Below are positions 22,073-33,007 of a DNA stretch of 64,000 nucleotides, piece by piece. The stretch is taken from the NCBI GenBank assembly GCA_020205615.1, contig JAINUW010000697.1:62001-126000 (forward strand), given 5' to 3'. The number at the start of each line of letters is the position of its first letter. Within the stretch, counting starts at the first letter, position 1. The position numbers and the translations under genes were made by a program. Source of the DNA: Panax quinquefolius. Taxonomy: Eukaryota > Streptophyta > Magnoliopsida > Apiales > Araliaceae. The notes below the pieces were generated by a model. It saw only the letters and a program-made list of their open reading frames with translations, searched no databases and was not told the DNA's origin.

Positions 22073-22177
22073 ATTGCGATTTGAATCATTGAAAATACCT
22101 TGTCATGTTTCAAGTATCTACTAATCATTATAATGTCCATTCCATTGCATTGCATGAACATGATAAAGAGGGGCATC
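22073..22177 (+). mobile_element. Tat-like internal 3' end with polypurine tract
   Basis: Continues the sequence interrupted by El1 (the minisatellite phrase TTGCGATTTG carries across). The purine run AAAGAGGGG at about 22165-22173 lies just before the LTR start at 22178, as expected for a plus-strand primer. Confidence 0.6.
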
Positions 22178-22244
22178 TGTAGACACTCGAAATTTTCTTC
22201 TCCTGTTACTAACCATGCAGGAGGGAAAAAGCGTCTTTTTCCCA

Positions 22245-22555
22245 GTCCAAAGATAACCCTGGAGGACTACAACATCAAATTCAAACCCCGAAGATAACCC
22301 CGGGAGATCTAGTTTCCAACCCCGGAGATAGCCCCGGGAAATTAGGTTCCAACCCCGGATATAATCCCGGGAAAGTCAGTTTCAACCTCGGAGATAACCC
22401 CGGAGGATCAAGATCAAAGCCTGGAGATAGCCCCAGGAGGTCAAGCCAACCTCAGAGATAACCCTGAGGACAGTCAAATTCAACATCAAGTCAACCTCAG
22501 AGATAACCCTGAGAAACGATCGCTACTAAATCGCAAAAAAACGGAGATCCCCAGG
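22245..22555. repeat. Array of small GATARCC hairpins (covarying arms)
   Basis: About eight units of roughly 35-45 bp, each with a short inverted repeat around an AGATAACC or AGATAGCC core. Examples: CCCCGGAGATAGCCCCGGG (22320-22338), CCTGGAGATAGCCCCAGG (22420-22437) and CCTCAGAGATAACCCTGAGG (22450-22469), with CCTCAGAGATAACCCTGAG again at 22495-22513. Arms differ between units but stay complementary. Confidence 0.7.
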
Positions 22556-22970
22556 AGGGCAAAAGGGTCATTTTTCTAACTCAACTTCACTTCAAATAAA
22601 ATACACTCATTTTAACTCAAAATACTTCAAAGGAAGTCCCCAACAAGGCGATATCTTAACTCCGGAGCGCAAACTACACAAAACGGCTTACCGGATTGCC
22701 TAACAGAAACTCGAGAATGCCATTTCGGTCATGGACCCATCTTCCTGGAATCAAAAAAGGTCAAATAATATGTCATTGTGTAGCTCTCGGAAAGAGCTTT
22801 CCGAAATGGTATGGCACGCTTCCATCGGACTCCCGGATTGAAAGTTATGAGCGACCGAGCGAACAACGCCGCGACACGTGCTCGACACGGCGGGACCCAC
22901 CCGCCTGGGCACCCGGCAGCAGCAGTACACCTGCTACTAGGTGTCATAGGTAGACATGTGGCTCCTCCCT

Positions 22971-22980
22971 CTATAAATAG
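22971..22980 (+). promoter_or_regulatory. TATA box of Tat-like LTR
   Basis: CTATAAATAG about 790 bases into the LTR, followed by a G-rich leader. The copies at 33919-33928 and about 44872-44881 keep it exactly although nearby bases vary. Confidence 0.65.
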
Positions 22981-23267
22981 AGGGCTTGGGGTCCTAATTT
23001 TCAAAGGAAAAAAGACGGGAAAACCCTGTACAATTCGCTCCGCACTCGCCCTACAGTGTATTTTCCCACTTTTAAACACATGTGAGCTCATATATAGCCT
23101 CTTTTGTACCCACAAAAGCCAGTGTTTACCCACTCTAAAGATATAGAAGCCTTTTTTAGCAGTCAGTTATAAGCCTTCTCACACACTTTAGAGTCTTTCT
23201 CTTCATCTTTGCACACACCCTTCTACATGTTGAGAGTCGTGGTGCTTGCTTTTGCCCGGACTTCGGT

Positions 23268-23270
<3 letters not shown>

Positions 23271-23330
<60 letters not shown>

Positions 23331-23348
23331 CATTATCGAGTTATTTGC

Positions 23349-23386
<38 letters not shown>

Positions 23387-23449
23387 AAAGTAAATGCACT
23401 GCATCAAAATCAGGCTCATCGAACAAAGTTCGACACACGATTGATATAT

Positions 23450-23491
<42 letters not shown>

Positions 23492-23548
23492 CAGTGGTGG
23501 GACTTTGTTCGATGAGCCTGCATTTTTCGATACAATGCGTTACTCACT
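23271..23548. repeat. AT microsatellites and an inverted repeat with AT loop
   Basis: (TA)n at 23271-23329, 23353-23382 and 23443-23488. The segment 23390-23438 is an inverted copy of 23494-23547 (shared core GAACAAAGTTCG / CTTTGTTCGATGAGCC), so the two arms enclose the third AT run. Further direct copies of the arm follow to 23745. Confidence 0.75.
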
Positions 23549-24596
23549 TTTTTATATATATTTATATATATTTATATATATGAACTGTGGTCGAACTCAT
23601 TCCTCGGATTTTATATCCGTGCATTTACTCGCTTTTTTATATATATTTATATTTATATATATGAAGCGTGGTCGAACTCGTTTCGATGAGCCACGGATTT
23701 TACATCCGGTCGTTTATTGCTTTTATATATATATATATATATTTTCATCCCACTCGAGTTTCCTTCGTGGCGGTTGATCGCTTCTTATGACTTTATTTAC
23801 GTTTCATTCCGCTTTGGAGTTTCCTCTGTGGCGGTTGATAGCTTTTTAATGACTTTATTTACATTTCGATCCCCATGGAGGTGCTTTCGTGGTTGGTTAT
23901 CCCGTCTCATAGAGTATATATATTCTGACTTTAATATATATACATGCTTACTACTTTCATATAAAGCTGCAAAGATTTTGTGAGCCTAGGAATCATGTGA
24001 TCACAGATTCATCCCATTGAATCTAGATTCGGTTATCGTGATGGACATTTTCAATTTAAGCGACTTGTAAATTATTCTCGGTGTGCGAATTTCCTCGAGA
24101 TGGTTTCCATACCCATGAGGAAATCGGCATTATTTTTATATATTATTTTAAATGCGGATGCCTCGCATCCGCCAAATATAATCAATCGCCGATCACTTAA
24201 TAAAATGGGAGTGTAAAAGGTCTCAATTCCTATTGAGCATCGTGGTTTGAAAAACCTCTTTATAAAAAAACATCACCGCCATATCTTGCTAAAACCGAAT
24301 TTTTACATAAATTCAAACCTGTGTATATAGGTTGAACGAGGCCTCGTATAACTTCCATATAACAAACACATTGACCCACACACACACACACACTCAGATA
24401 ATAGTTTCTTGAAAAGAGGCCATCACCATGGTAGTAACACGGATGTCTGGGGTGCCTAACACCTTCAAGATAACCAAGTCCCCAGATCCTAAGCGAATCT
24501 CGGTTTCACAGACCAGTATATCGATCGTGTCACATCACTGGGTCAATGTGCAAACCTTTTCTCGGTTGTGTTGGTACAACCATTTAAAAAACCAAC

Positions 24597-24605
24597 TGGC
24601 GACTC
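24597..24605 (+). other. Arg-tRNA-type primer binding site (candidate)
   Basis: TGGCGACTC just after the Tat-like LTR. This is the form seen in Tat/Ogre elements. A primer site here, with a polypurine tract on the other side, is unusual for one LTR. Confidence 0.5.
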
Positions 24606-24779
24606 TTAACAATCCATCAATCGACATTATACATGTCGGACCTTTTCACTTGTTTTTTCAATCAAATCTCACCTAAAATGAGAACACCAAAGAACAAGTA
24701 GCGGAAAGGGACATCCAAAAATCGGCGATCGACAATTATAATTCACAATATTAATCGACCGTGTCGTTCCCAAGAAAGA
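24606..24779. other. Short unassigned segment ending in an old Tekay LTR scrap
   Basis: 24606-24725 may be Tat 5' leader; nothing coding is seen. About 24728-24779 resembles Tekay LTR U3 on the minus strand (AATTCACAATATTAATCGACC, then a TTCCCAAGAAAGAGGG-type phrase). Its continuation is at 59688, beyond the inserted long LTR. Confidence 0.5.
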
Positions 24780-24784
24780 GGGTG
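24780..24784. repeat. Left target duplication GGGTG of the very long LTR
   Basis: GGGTG before TGATATCC. The right side (59688 on) reads GGGGTG after the LTR end CA, so the duplication matches if one extra G is allowed. The sequence across the two sides joins into an ordinary Tekay U3 phrase. Confidence 0.55.
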
Positions 24785-25502
24785 TGATATCCAGGATTTT
24801 GAATAATTAAAATTTTACAAATTTTTTATTTATTTATTAATATTAATATTGATTATCAATTTTTTGCGACAAGTATTCTCGTGATAATGAGTCTCGAGAA
24901 GGTCAATTTTGTATTGACTAATAAATTAGAGTAGAGTTGTGATTAATGACTTTAGAAACTCTAACCTAATTTACGGATAGGGATTCAATAAAAATATAAT
25001 TAAAATAATTATATTAATATGTATGTGTTCATATCATAAAGTATAGAAGCTTTGATCAATGATAGATCGGATAAGGTTTAAAATTTATAAACCCTAATAA
25101 GAGATTAAAACCTTAATCTCAAGATTAGAAACCCTAACGTACCATTAGAAACCCTAGTCAAAAAAAGTGAAAACCCTAATTTATATTCGAGAATCCTAAA
25201 ACCCTAATTAGGAAACCATAATCCTAATTAGTAAGCTTAAAGTGTTTATTAAACTTAAATATGATTAGAAAACCCTAATTATATTTTAGTTATATTAATT
25301 TATATTTTACAAACCCTAATTATACTTTAGAAATATTAATTTTATTTAAAACCCTAATTTCATTTCGAGAACCCTAAACCCTAATTGGATTTACCAAACC
25401 CTAATGGTGAGGGTTAAGGAGAATGATGTTAAACGACTAGAATACCCTTCAATTTGTGAGGAAATTATGAAAATACCCTTTTTAGGGTGAAAAGACCAAA
25501 AT
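24785..25502 (+). repeat. First part of a very long solo-type LTR, copy 1 (with AAACCCTAA cluster)
   Basis: Begins TGATATCC, is interrupted by the Tekay array at AAAAT (25498-25502) and resumes at 55849, ending GGGTGTCACA at 59687; total about 4.56 kb. Nine perfect AAACCCTAA motifs lie at about 25089-25404, with near matches between. No coding frame is recognised. Copies at about 35727-36434 and 46707-47428 are products of the tandem duplication. Confidence 0.65.
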
Positions 25503-28261
25503 TGTAAGACCCCAAATTTTAATAAATGAAATTTATTTTCCTCTATTTATTATTTTGAAATAGTAAGGGTTGATTTGATTAATGTGGATAGTTATGGGTA
25601 AAATATGCAAATATTTGAATAAGCAAGTGGTTATAAAATATTCATTATCGTTTGGGAATATTCGTTTGGTCGTGGAATATTTCGTGCATCGTTTGGGAAT
25701 ATTAAATCTGACTGCATAATCTTTTGTGGGCCCCATAACGGAAAGCGATTGGATGAAGAAAATGACAAATATAAGTTGTTTATAAATAACGTGTAGTTTT
25801 ACATTAATACTGTTGGAATACCCGGTGGTTAAAACACAGTATTACGCGTTGTTGAACAGTAGCACACAGTATTGCACCAATTATTGATTCTTACGTAAGA
25901 AGGCACTACTCAATAATTGTTACAGTAATTACTGTTCAGTATTTTATTTTATTGATTCAATAATTGTTGCGTTGATATTTTATATTGTTTTTGTTTCAAT
26001 AATTGTCATTACACAAGATTTTTTTATTATCAAAGCAATAATTCATATTATCTGAATAATATTATTAGATAACATTATTGGCAATGTCTAGAAAGTTCAT
26101 CTAAAGAGAGGTTTGGTCACCCTAATTGCTTGAAGAAGAAGAAATTCTTATTGGAAAGCTCCCTCTTTCTGAACCGCACGGTTGTCAATATTGTGATTCG
26201 TAATATTATTTGTGAATAATTAATTATTGATTCATATGATGAGGAAAATATTGATTTTATGTGGATATAGATGGAGGAAAAATTTTAAAATGACAATTGT
26301 TGAAAATTAATATTTTATCTTTTTACGATAAAATAATTTATTTAAATATATTATTTTAATAATATATTAATTGGTGATATTTTTATAATGAATGTGGGAT
26401 ATATGAGTATATGAGGAGGAAGAGTATTTTGTGGCATTAAATGATTAACACATGTTTTGTGTGTCGGTGGACCCCATTTATTGACTAAAATTTGATTATA
26501 GCCTGTAAAATTGCCCGTTTGTGGATTTCGGTCAATTTCTGTTTGGAATTTAGAAAATCTTTCTTCTGTAAAGTTGTAGAGAATTGAATTTCCTATAAAA
26601 ACTCGCGAGATTCGAATTTTCTGATAAAAGGGCTATTTATTATGAATTATTGAAGTTTTGAGTTCCGAAATAATTGATTTTTGGGAGTTTTAATTAATTA
26701 TTTTGAGAAAAACGTTTTTGGTGAGTTTGTGAACCTCATTTAACATGTGCTATGGCTGAAATCAGATTTCAAAGGTGGGCTAAGGAATTTTGTTTATAAA
26801 TAATATTATTATATTCAATTTTTACGCTTTGGTGTTCTAAGCGATTTTCCTATAAATAGGGAGCTTAGGTTAGAATTGAAAATCACACCAAAAGCTGAAG
26901 TTTTCTCTCTATATTATCGGCGTATTCTTGTGAGTATACTTTGAGTGTTGATATACGGTCTGCAAGTTCAAGTCATAGCCTTTATATCAGAAGGTGTTTC
27001 AACTAAAATCTTGTCTTTCGAGGTAAGGGATGTTATTTTATTCGAAAATGATATTATTTCTTCAATATCATTATGCCGAAATATTGGTTGGAAATTTTTA
27101 TCAAATTTGGAACTTTTTCATGTCGGGGTTACTATTCACGAGTTACTATTCATGAGTTACTATTCATGAGTTACTATTCACGAGTTCTTATTCATAAGTA
27201 CTATTCATGAAGCGTGAAGATGTTTTTGTTGAATTTCTATCTTTTGGTGTCTGAGTTACTATTCACGTATACCAAGACTATTCACGTATCTGAGACTATT
27301 CATTTAAAAGCGGCACTATTCACCGAAAAATGAAAATTTTTCTTTTCGTCTAAAATATCTATTCTGGATACTAGCTTTGATTGTATCCATGTTTTGATCA
27401 TTCTTGAATTTTACACCACTATGATTATTTTGAGGTATTGTTGGACATGGATAAAACAAAGTACGAATCCTTAATCCTTAATCCTTGTCATTTTGTTTCA
27501 CTGGATTCGTTTCTTTAAAAATATTTTTCATCATCCTCAGTCTTAAATGATGATATTACTGAATATCTTTGGCCCGTAGTGCAAAGATGAACAGGTGTTG
27601 AGATGAAATATGATCGATTAATATCTTTGGCCCGTAGTGGAAAGATGAACAGTGTTTAGATGAACATGACCAAATGGTGAATATCTTTGGCCCTGTAGTG
27701 CAAAGATGAATATTTGATTTGAGATGAATATTGATTGATGTTACTGGAGATAAAATATTGATGATGGATTTATTAAATTCATAGATTATAGTAGATTTCA
27801 TTCTCTACGTAACTCTTCTATGAATTATATTTTCCGCTGCGAATATTGATCTGAAACTTGTTGTCTATTGTATTCTATCATATTTTTCCCTGTTGAAGAC
27901 TAACGATAATTTGTTGTACATTATCTTAGTTATAACATTCTTTACTGGGCTAGTTGAGCTCACCCTTTTCCTTGTTGTTCCATTTTCTTCTCAGGAAGCA
28001 AGATTATAGCAAGAACTAGTCGGGGTATGGAATGAAGGTTCTAGAGAGAGTTGTTTAGTAGTCCTCACCAATTTTTGTAAAATAATGTATCAATAATTAT
28101 GATGGGGATTTATTTGCGTGTGGATATTGTCTAGATGGCAATATCTCGTATTTAAACTCACGGTTTATATGTTGTAATAATAAAGTTGTAGTTATTTTCG
28201 TACCATGTATTTGGCGACTCAGAATGGGTTGGATGGAATGGACCTATTTTGGGGCGTCGCG
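25503..28261 (+). repeat. H1 5' LTR, beta subtype
   Basis: Starts TGTAAGACCCC, followed by AATAAATGAAATTTATTTTCC, as in El2 and the left array. The end is degraded (GCGTCGCG). TATA core at 26850-26859. TACTATTCACGAGT units at about 27130-27190. Three AATATCTTTGGCC units at about 27562-27715. CAATWATTG cluster at about 25877-26010. Confidence 0.9.
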
Positions 28262-28263
28262 GT

Positions 28264-28274
28264 TGGTATCGAGC
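28264..28274 (+). other. Primer binding site of H1, imperfect
   Basis: TGGTATCGAGC, lacking the A of CAG as in the other copies. Confidence 0.75.
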
Positions 28275-28445
28275 TTTAGGATATGATCTTTGGCGGAGAT
28301 CGGGGAATAGAACTAGGAGGAGAGACGAGTAAATCCTTCGCTAGTGTGTCCTACCTAAGCTTATTTGTTAGTTAGTCAAGATATAGGGATATTATGTGAT
28401 ATATTGATTTCTTAATTAACCCTTGTTTTATGGCGATATTTGAGA

Positions 28446-28790
28446 ATGTCGACCGAGAATATTAATGATGGAGTAAATGAGACCGTGGAGATGCTGTATT
28501 TTACCAACGAGGAGAACATGCAGACGGTCGACAATGTACCTCCGGTGAACAACACCAATTCGAAAGAGATGATGAACGAGGGGATGTTTAGAAGCTTTTT
28601 GCGTTCATGCAAAATCGCAGACGAGGAGACTCGTGTTCAAAATACAGGAGGAAATGATAGCAATTCACGGGTGGTCACAAATGCCAAGCGATTCAAAGAG
28701 TTGGGACCACCGAGCACTCTGGGAAAGCCGGATCCGATTAAAGGCGGAGACGTGGGTCAAACAAATTACCAAGATATTCGATGTCTTGGT
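28446..28790 (+). pseudogene. gag N-terminal fragment of H1, truncated at recombination junction
   Basis: ATG at 28446-28448, then ENINDGVNETVEM and other gag N-terminal sequence up to KIFDV near 28780. At GATGTCTTGG the frame leaves gag and enters the sequence GTACCCACGTGATG that in El1 and El2 precedes the integrase linker. Capsid core, nucleocapsid, protease and RT are all absent. The identical joint is found in H2 at about 39709. Confidence 0.8.
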
Positions 28791-28816
28791 ACCCACGTGA
28801 TGATATACGAGTATAA

Positions 28817-30031
28817 TCGACTTTAATCGATAAAGTTAAAGATGCTCAAGCCACCGACCCGGAGCTGATGCGTATGAAGAAGAAAGTACAAGAAGGAGCT
28901 ATTAGGGCGAGAATTGATGAAGAAGGAATACTTCAAGTCCACTCTAGACTTTGTGTTCCTAACGACTCTGATTTGAAGTACAAGATTATGATGGAGGCAC
29001 ACAATACACCATTTGCAATCCATCCTGGAAGTACTAAAATGTATCGTGATCTTCGACATACATTTTGGTGGAACAATATGAAGAGAGAGATTGCAAAGTT
29101 TATCTCAATGTGTTTAACTTGTCAACGTGTAAAGGCAGAGCATCTAGTACCTAAGGGTCCGTTGCAACCACTTGAGATTCCGGAATGGAAGTGGGAACAC
29201 ATTACCATGGATTTCGTTACGGGTCTTCCTACGGTTTCTCAAGGCATCAATGCTATTTGGGTTATTGTTGATAGATTAACCAAATCTGCTCATTTCTTGC
29301 CGATACGGGAGACTTATTCCCTTGAACGTCTTGCTAGTATGTACGTAAATGAGATTGTGAGGTTGCATGGCATGCCTGTATCCATAGTTTCGGATCGTGA
29401 CCCAAGATTCACTTCAAGATTTTGGGTTAGCTTGCAAAAAGCTATGGGCACGGATTTGCGATTTAGTTCGGCATACCATCCCCAAATGGACGGACAATCA
29501 GAAAGGACTATTCAAACTCTTGAAGATTTATTAAGACTCTGTGTCCTAGACTTCAAGGGCAGTTGGGATAAGTATTTACCATTGGTGGAATTCTCCTACA
29601 ACAACAGTTATCAGGCAAGTATAGGTGTGGCTCCATTCGAAGCATTATATGGACGAAAATGTCGTTCTCCAATATGTTGGGATGAGGTGGGTGAAGCAAC
29701 ATTGTTGGGACCCGAGTTAGTACGTATGACTACCGAAAAGATCCAAATGATTCGCCAACGTATACAAACGGCACAAGATCGACAAAAGAGTTATGCGGAT
29801 CTTCATCGAAAGGACGTGGAATTTAGTGTAGGGGATCATGTATTATTGCGAGTTGCTCCATGGAAGGGAGTTACAAGATTTGGGAAGAGAGGAAAGCTCA
29901 ATCCACGATTTATTGGTCCATTTCAAATTCTTGACCGAATAGGAAATGTAGCCTATAGACTTGCGTTACCTCCAAGTATGTCTCGTGTTCATAATGTGTT
30001 TCACATATCTCATTGCTTTGTAAATATGTGA
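28817..30031 (+). CDS. int: Integrase, intact frame (H1 pol 3' part)
   Basis: The best preserved coding sequence in the window: an open frame from a stop at 28814 to a stop after 30028, with no credible start of its own because it is normally part of gag-pol. Numbering from Met at 28868: HHCC finger H45, H52, C82, C85; DDE catalytic residues D115 (MDFVTGLP), D176 (SDRDPRF) and E212 (GQSERT), with D-x60-D-x35-E spacing; GPY/F module at about 343-370 (RFIGPFQIL). It ends NVFHIS followed by a frame change that removes the chromodomain-like tail. Function: insertion of element cDNA into host DNA in the nucleus. Without gag or RT in H1 it could act only in trans, if made at all. Confidence 0.88.
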   Translation, partial: STLIDKVKDAQATDPELMRMKKKVQEGAIRARIDEEGILQVHSRLCVPNDSDLKYKIMMEAHNTPFAIHPGSTKMYRDLRHTFWWNNMKREIAKFISMCLTCQRVKAEHLVPKGPLQPLEIPEWKWEHITMDFVTGLPTVSQGINAIWVIVDRLTKSAHFLPIRETYSLERLASMYVNEIVRLHGMPVSIVSDRDPRFTSRFWVSLQKAMGTDLRFSSAYHPQMDGQSERTIQTLEDLLRLCVLDFKGSWDKYLPLVEFSYNNSYQASIGVAPFEALYGRKCRSPICWDEVGEATLLGPELVRMTTEKIQMIRQRIQTAQDRQKSYADLHRKDVEFSVGDHVLLRVAPWKGVTRFGKRGKLNPRFIGPFQILDRIGNVAYRLALPPSMSRVHNVFHISHCFVNM

Positions 30032-30284
30032 AAGACCCGAACCACGTTATAGAGTTAGAACAGGACGAGATAGCCAAGACTTAACGTATGAGGAGGTACT
30101 GTCAAGATTTTTGATAGGAAGGAGCATGTCCTACGCCATGAAAGGTCATACCATAAGTTAAAGTTTTGTGGAGGAATCATGCTATAGAGGAAATGACCGG
30201 GAATTGGAAAGCGGAAATGAAAGCGAGGTATCCTCACCTTTTCAAACACCAGTATCGTCACGTCAATTTCGAGGACGAAATTTC
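30032..30284 (+). pseudogene. Chromodomain-like tail of H1, out of frame
   Basis: Collinear with 19093-19346 and 52866-53112. Contains the EEV-x-KI-DRK-HVLR-type stretch and ends at the FRGRNFI-RRE motif. Shifted out of the integrase frame near 30010-30035. Confidence 0.65.
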
Positions 30285-30298
30285 ATAAGGAGGGAGGT

Positions 30299-33007
30299 TG
30301 TAAGACCCTCAAATTTTTTTTAAATAAAAGGAATTTCCTTTATTTATTATTTTGAAATAGTAAGAGTTGATTTGATTAATGTGGATAGTTAAGGGTTAAA
30401 TACGCAAATATTTCAAAATAAGCAAGTGGTTATAAAATATTCATTTTTGTGGGGAATATTCGTTTGGTCGTGGAATATTAAATGATCGCTTGTGGGAATA
30501 TTAAATGCGACTGCCATGACCATGTGTGGGCCCCATAATGGAAAGCGATTGGATGAGAAAACGACAAATATAAGTTGTTTAAAAATAACGGCGTAATTAT
30601 TACCAAGTTATCATTGTTGGAATGCCGGTGGTTAAAACACACTAATCTGGCGTTGTTGAACAAGTAGACTGCAGTATTGCATCAATTATTGATTCTTACG
30701 TAGGAAGGCACTACTCAATAATTATTACGGTAATTATTGTTCAATAGTTTATTTTATTGATTCAATAATTGTTTGCGTTGGTATTTTATATTATTCTTTG
30801 TTTCAATAATTGTCATCGCACAAAGATTTCCCATTATCGATCAATAATTCATATTATTTGAATAATATTATTAGATAACATTATTGGCAATGTCTAGAAA
30901 GTTACATCTAAGGAGAGGTTTGGTCACCTAAATTGGCGCCAAGATGAGAGAGATCCTTATTGGAAAGCCCTCTTTCCGGGAACAAATTTCGTCATCATAA
31001 ATGTGATTCGTAATATTATTTGTGAATAATTAATTATTGATTCATATGATAAGGAAATATTTATTTTATATGAATATAAATGATGGATTTATTTATGTGG
31101 TTATTAATGAAGGAATTAATGCTGAGATGTTTTATTTGTATTTTGCCGGATTAGAGGTATTAAAAATCAAATTAGTATTTTTACGATATATTGCGTGAGT
31201 TATAATTTTTAATCTGACCGTTGGATCGTTGTGATTTTTGGATATGTTATACATATATAAGTTGAGTATATGTCTACAAATTTTGAACCGTTAAAAATGA
31301 GCGAATGATTTGTTATAAATTTTAAGAGGTGTTTGATTCGGAAAGTAGGGTTATAATTGATTTTGGTGGAAAATTCTAGAATTGAGTGGGCCCCACTTGT
31401 GGTTGGTGAAAAATGTGCTGAATTTTATTTCAAATGTGGTGGGTGGCAATAGTAGCAGGTAAAGCCATCAGGTAGCAGGTCAAGTCTGCTTCGGCGGGCT
31501 AACATTTTCCTATAAATAGAGGGCTAAGTTAGAATTGAAAATCACACCAGAAACAAAGTTTTCTCTCTTTCTCTCTCTATATTATTGAGCGTATTTTGTG
31601 AGTATTTAGATACTTTGAGAGTTGTTTATTCAAGATAAGTTTCATTCAAAGATCATCACTTAGATCTTTCCTTCCAAGAAATCTTGATTCTTTGAGGTAA
31701 GGAATGTTATTTTCTTCTCAAATGATATTATTTCTTCAATATCATTATGCTGAAATATTGGTTGGAACTTTTTATCAAATTTGGAACTTTTTCATGTCGG
31801 GGTTACTATTCATGAGTTACTATTCACGAGTTACTATTCATGAGTTACTATTCACGAGTTACTATTCACGAGTACTATTCATGAAGCGTGAAGATGTTTT
31901 TGTGGAATTTCTATCTTTTGGTTCTGAGTTACTATTCACGATACGGCCTTTATTCACGATATCTGACTATTCACAAATACTAAGACTATTCATAGAAAAA
32001 TGAAAATTTTTCTTTTTGTCCAAAATATCTATTTCGGATACTAGCTTTGATTGTATCCATGTTTTGATCATTCTTGAATTTTACACACACTATGATTATT
32101 TTTGAGGTATTTTTTTAAACATGGATAAAACAAAGTACGAATCCTTAATCCTTAATCCTTGTCATTTTGTTTCTTTGGATTCGTTTTTTAAAAATATTTT
32201 TATCATCCTCGGTCTTAAATGATGATATTATTGAATATCTTTGGCCTGTAGTAGTAAAAGATGAATGATTTCTGAAGAATATCTTTGGCCAGAAGGCAAA
32301 GATGAATGATTTGAAGAATATCTTTGGCTCAGTAGTCAAAAAGATGAGCAGTGTTGAGATGAATACGACCGATCGATTAATATCTTTGGCCCAGAGTGCA
32401 AAGATGAGCAGTGTTTAAATGAACATGACTAATCGATGAATATCTTTGGCTGTAGTGCAAAGATGAATATTTGATTCTGAGATGTATATTGATTGATGTT
32501 ACTGAGGATAAAAGATAGGCGATGAACTTTTAAATTCATACATAGAAGATAGTAGTTTGCATTCTCTACTTAACTCTTCTAATGAATTATTATTTTCATT
32601 GCGAATATTGATTTAAAATTTGTTGTCTATTGTATTCTATTAAATTTTTCCTGTTGAAGACTAACGATAATTTGTTGTATATTATCTTAGTCATAATATT
32701 CTTTCTTGAGCTAGTTGAGCTCACCCTTTTCCTTTTGTTCCATTCTTCTCGGGAGGCGAGAATATAGCGAGCAACGAGTCGAGGTATGGAATGAAGGTTT
32801 TAGAAAGGATTGTTTAGTAGTCCTCACCATTTTGTAAAATAATGTATCAATAAATGTGATGAGGATTTATTTGAGTATAGATATTGTCAGAAGATAATAT
32901 TTGTATTTAAACTCACAATTTCTTGTTGTAATAATAAAGTTGTAGTTGTTTCGTACCATGTATTGACAACTCGAATGGGTGATGTATACCTATTTTGGGG
33001 CATCACA
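30299..33007 (+). repeat. H1 3' LTR, alpha subtype
   Basis: Preceded by AAGGAGGGAGG. The LTR start carries AAATAAAAGGAATTTCC, as in El1. Ends GCATCACA, then ACTAC (33008-33012). TATA core at 31510-31519; five AATATCTTTGG units at about 32234-32470. Being unlike its own 5' LTR is the key evidence for the hybrid origin. Confidence 0.9.

Larger units (their letters stand above)
22178..24594 (+). repeat. Tat/Ogre-like LTR, copy 1
   Basis: Starts TGTAGACACTCG after a polypurine tract. The likely end is CA at 24594, two bases before TGGCGACTC (24597-24605), the Arg-tRNA primer site typical of Tat/Ogre elements. Length about 2417 bp. Inside are the hairpin array at 22245-22555, a TATA box at 22971-22980, AT microsatellites at 23271-23490, TTTATATATA-linked units to 23745, and about 2.5 units of about 61 bp at 23751-23900. 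Open frames inside it are conserved between copies only because the DNA is. Confidence 0.7.
25503..33007 (+). mobile_element. H1: hybrid Tekay element (beta 5' half, alpha 3' half)
   Basis: 5' LTR 25503-28261 (beta), internal 28262-30298 (only 2037 bp), 3' LTR 30299-33007 (alpha). Flanks are AAAAT on the left and ACTAC on the right, so it is not a single insertion. The gag N-terminus joins directly to the integrase linker at about 28788. Produced by recombination between El2-like and El1-like elements. Confidence 0.88.

Noticed and set aside
22696..23146. Open frames conserved in all three F blocks (MPNRNSRMPF-type and its minus-strand shadow)
   Set aside because: Conservation is explained by recent tandem duplication; the segment spans a TATA box inside an LTR, and the frames shift at indels between copies.
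23209..23490. Open frames of repeated Ile-Tyr (also near 34385, 45021, 45313)
   Set aside because: They are translations of (TA)n microsatellites in a Tat-like LTR, with no start context or domain.
25089..25404. Interstitial telomere
   Set aside because: AAACCCTAA motifs are spaced by unrelated AT-rich sequence, not a head-to-tail TTTAGGG array; it lies inside an LTR.
25503..33007. H1 as an independent insertion
   Set aside because: Flanking pentamers differ (AAAAT and ACTAC) and match the outer edges of El2 and El1; the two LTRs are of different subtypes.
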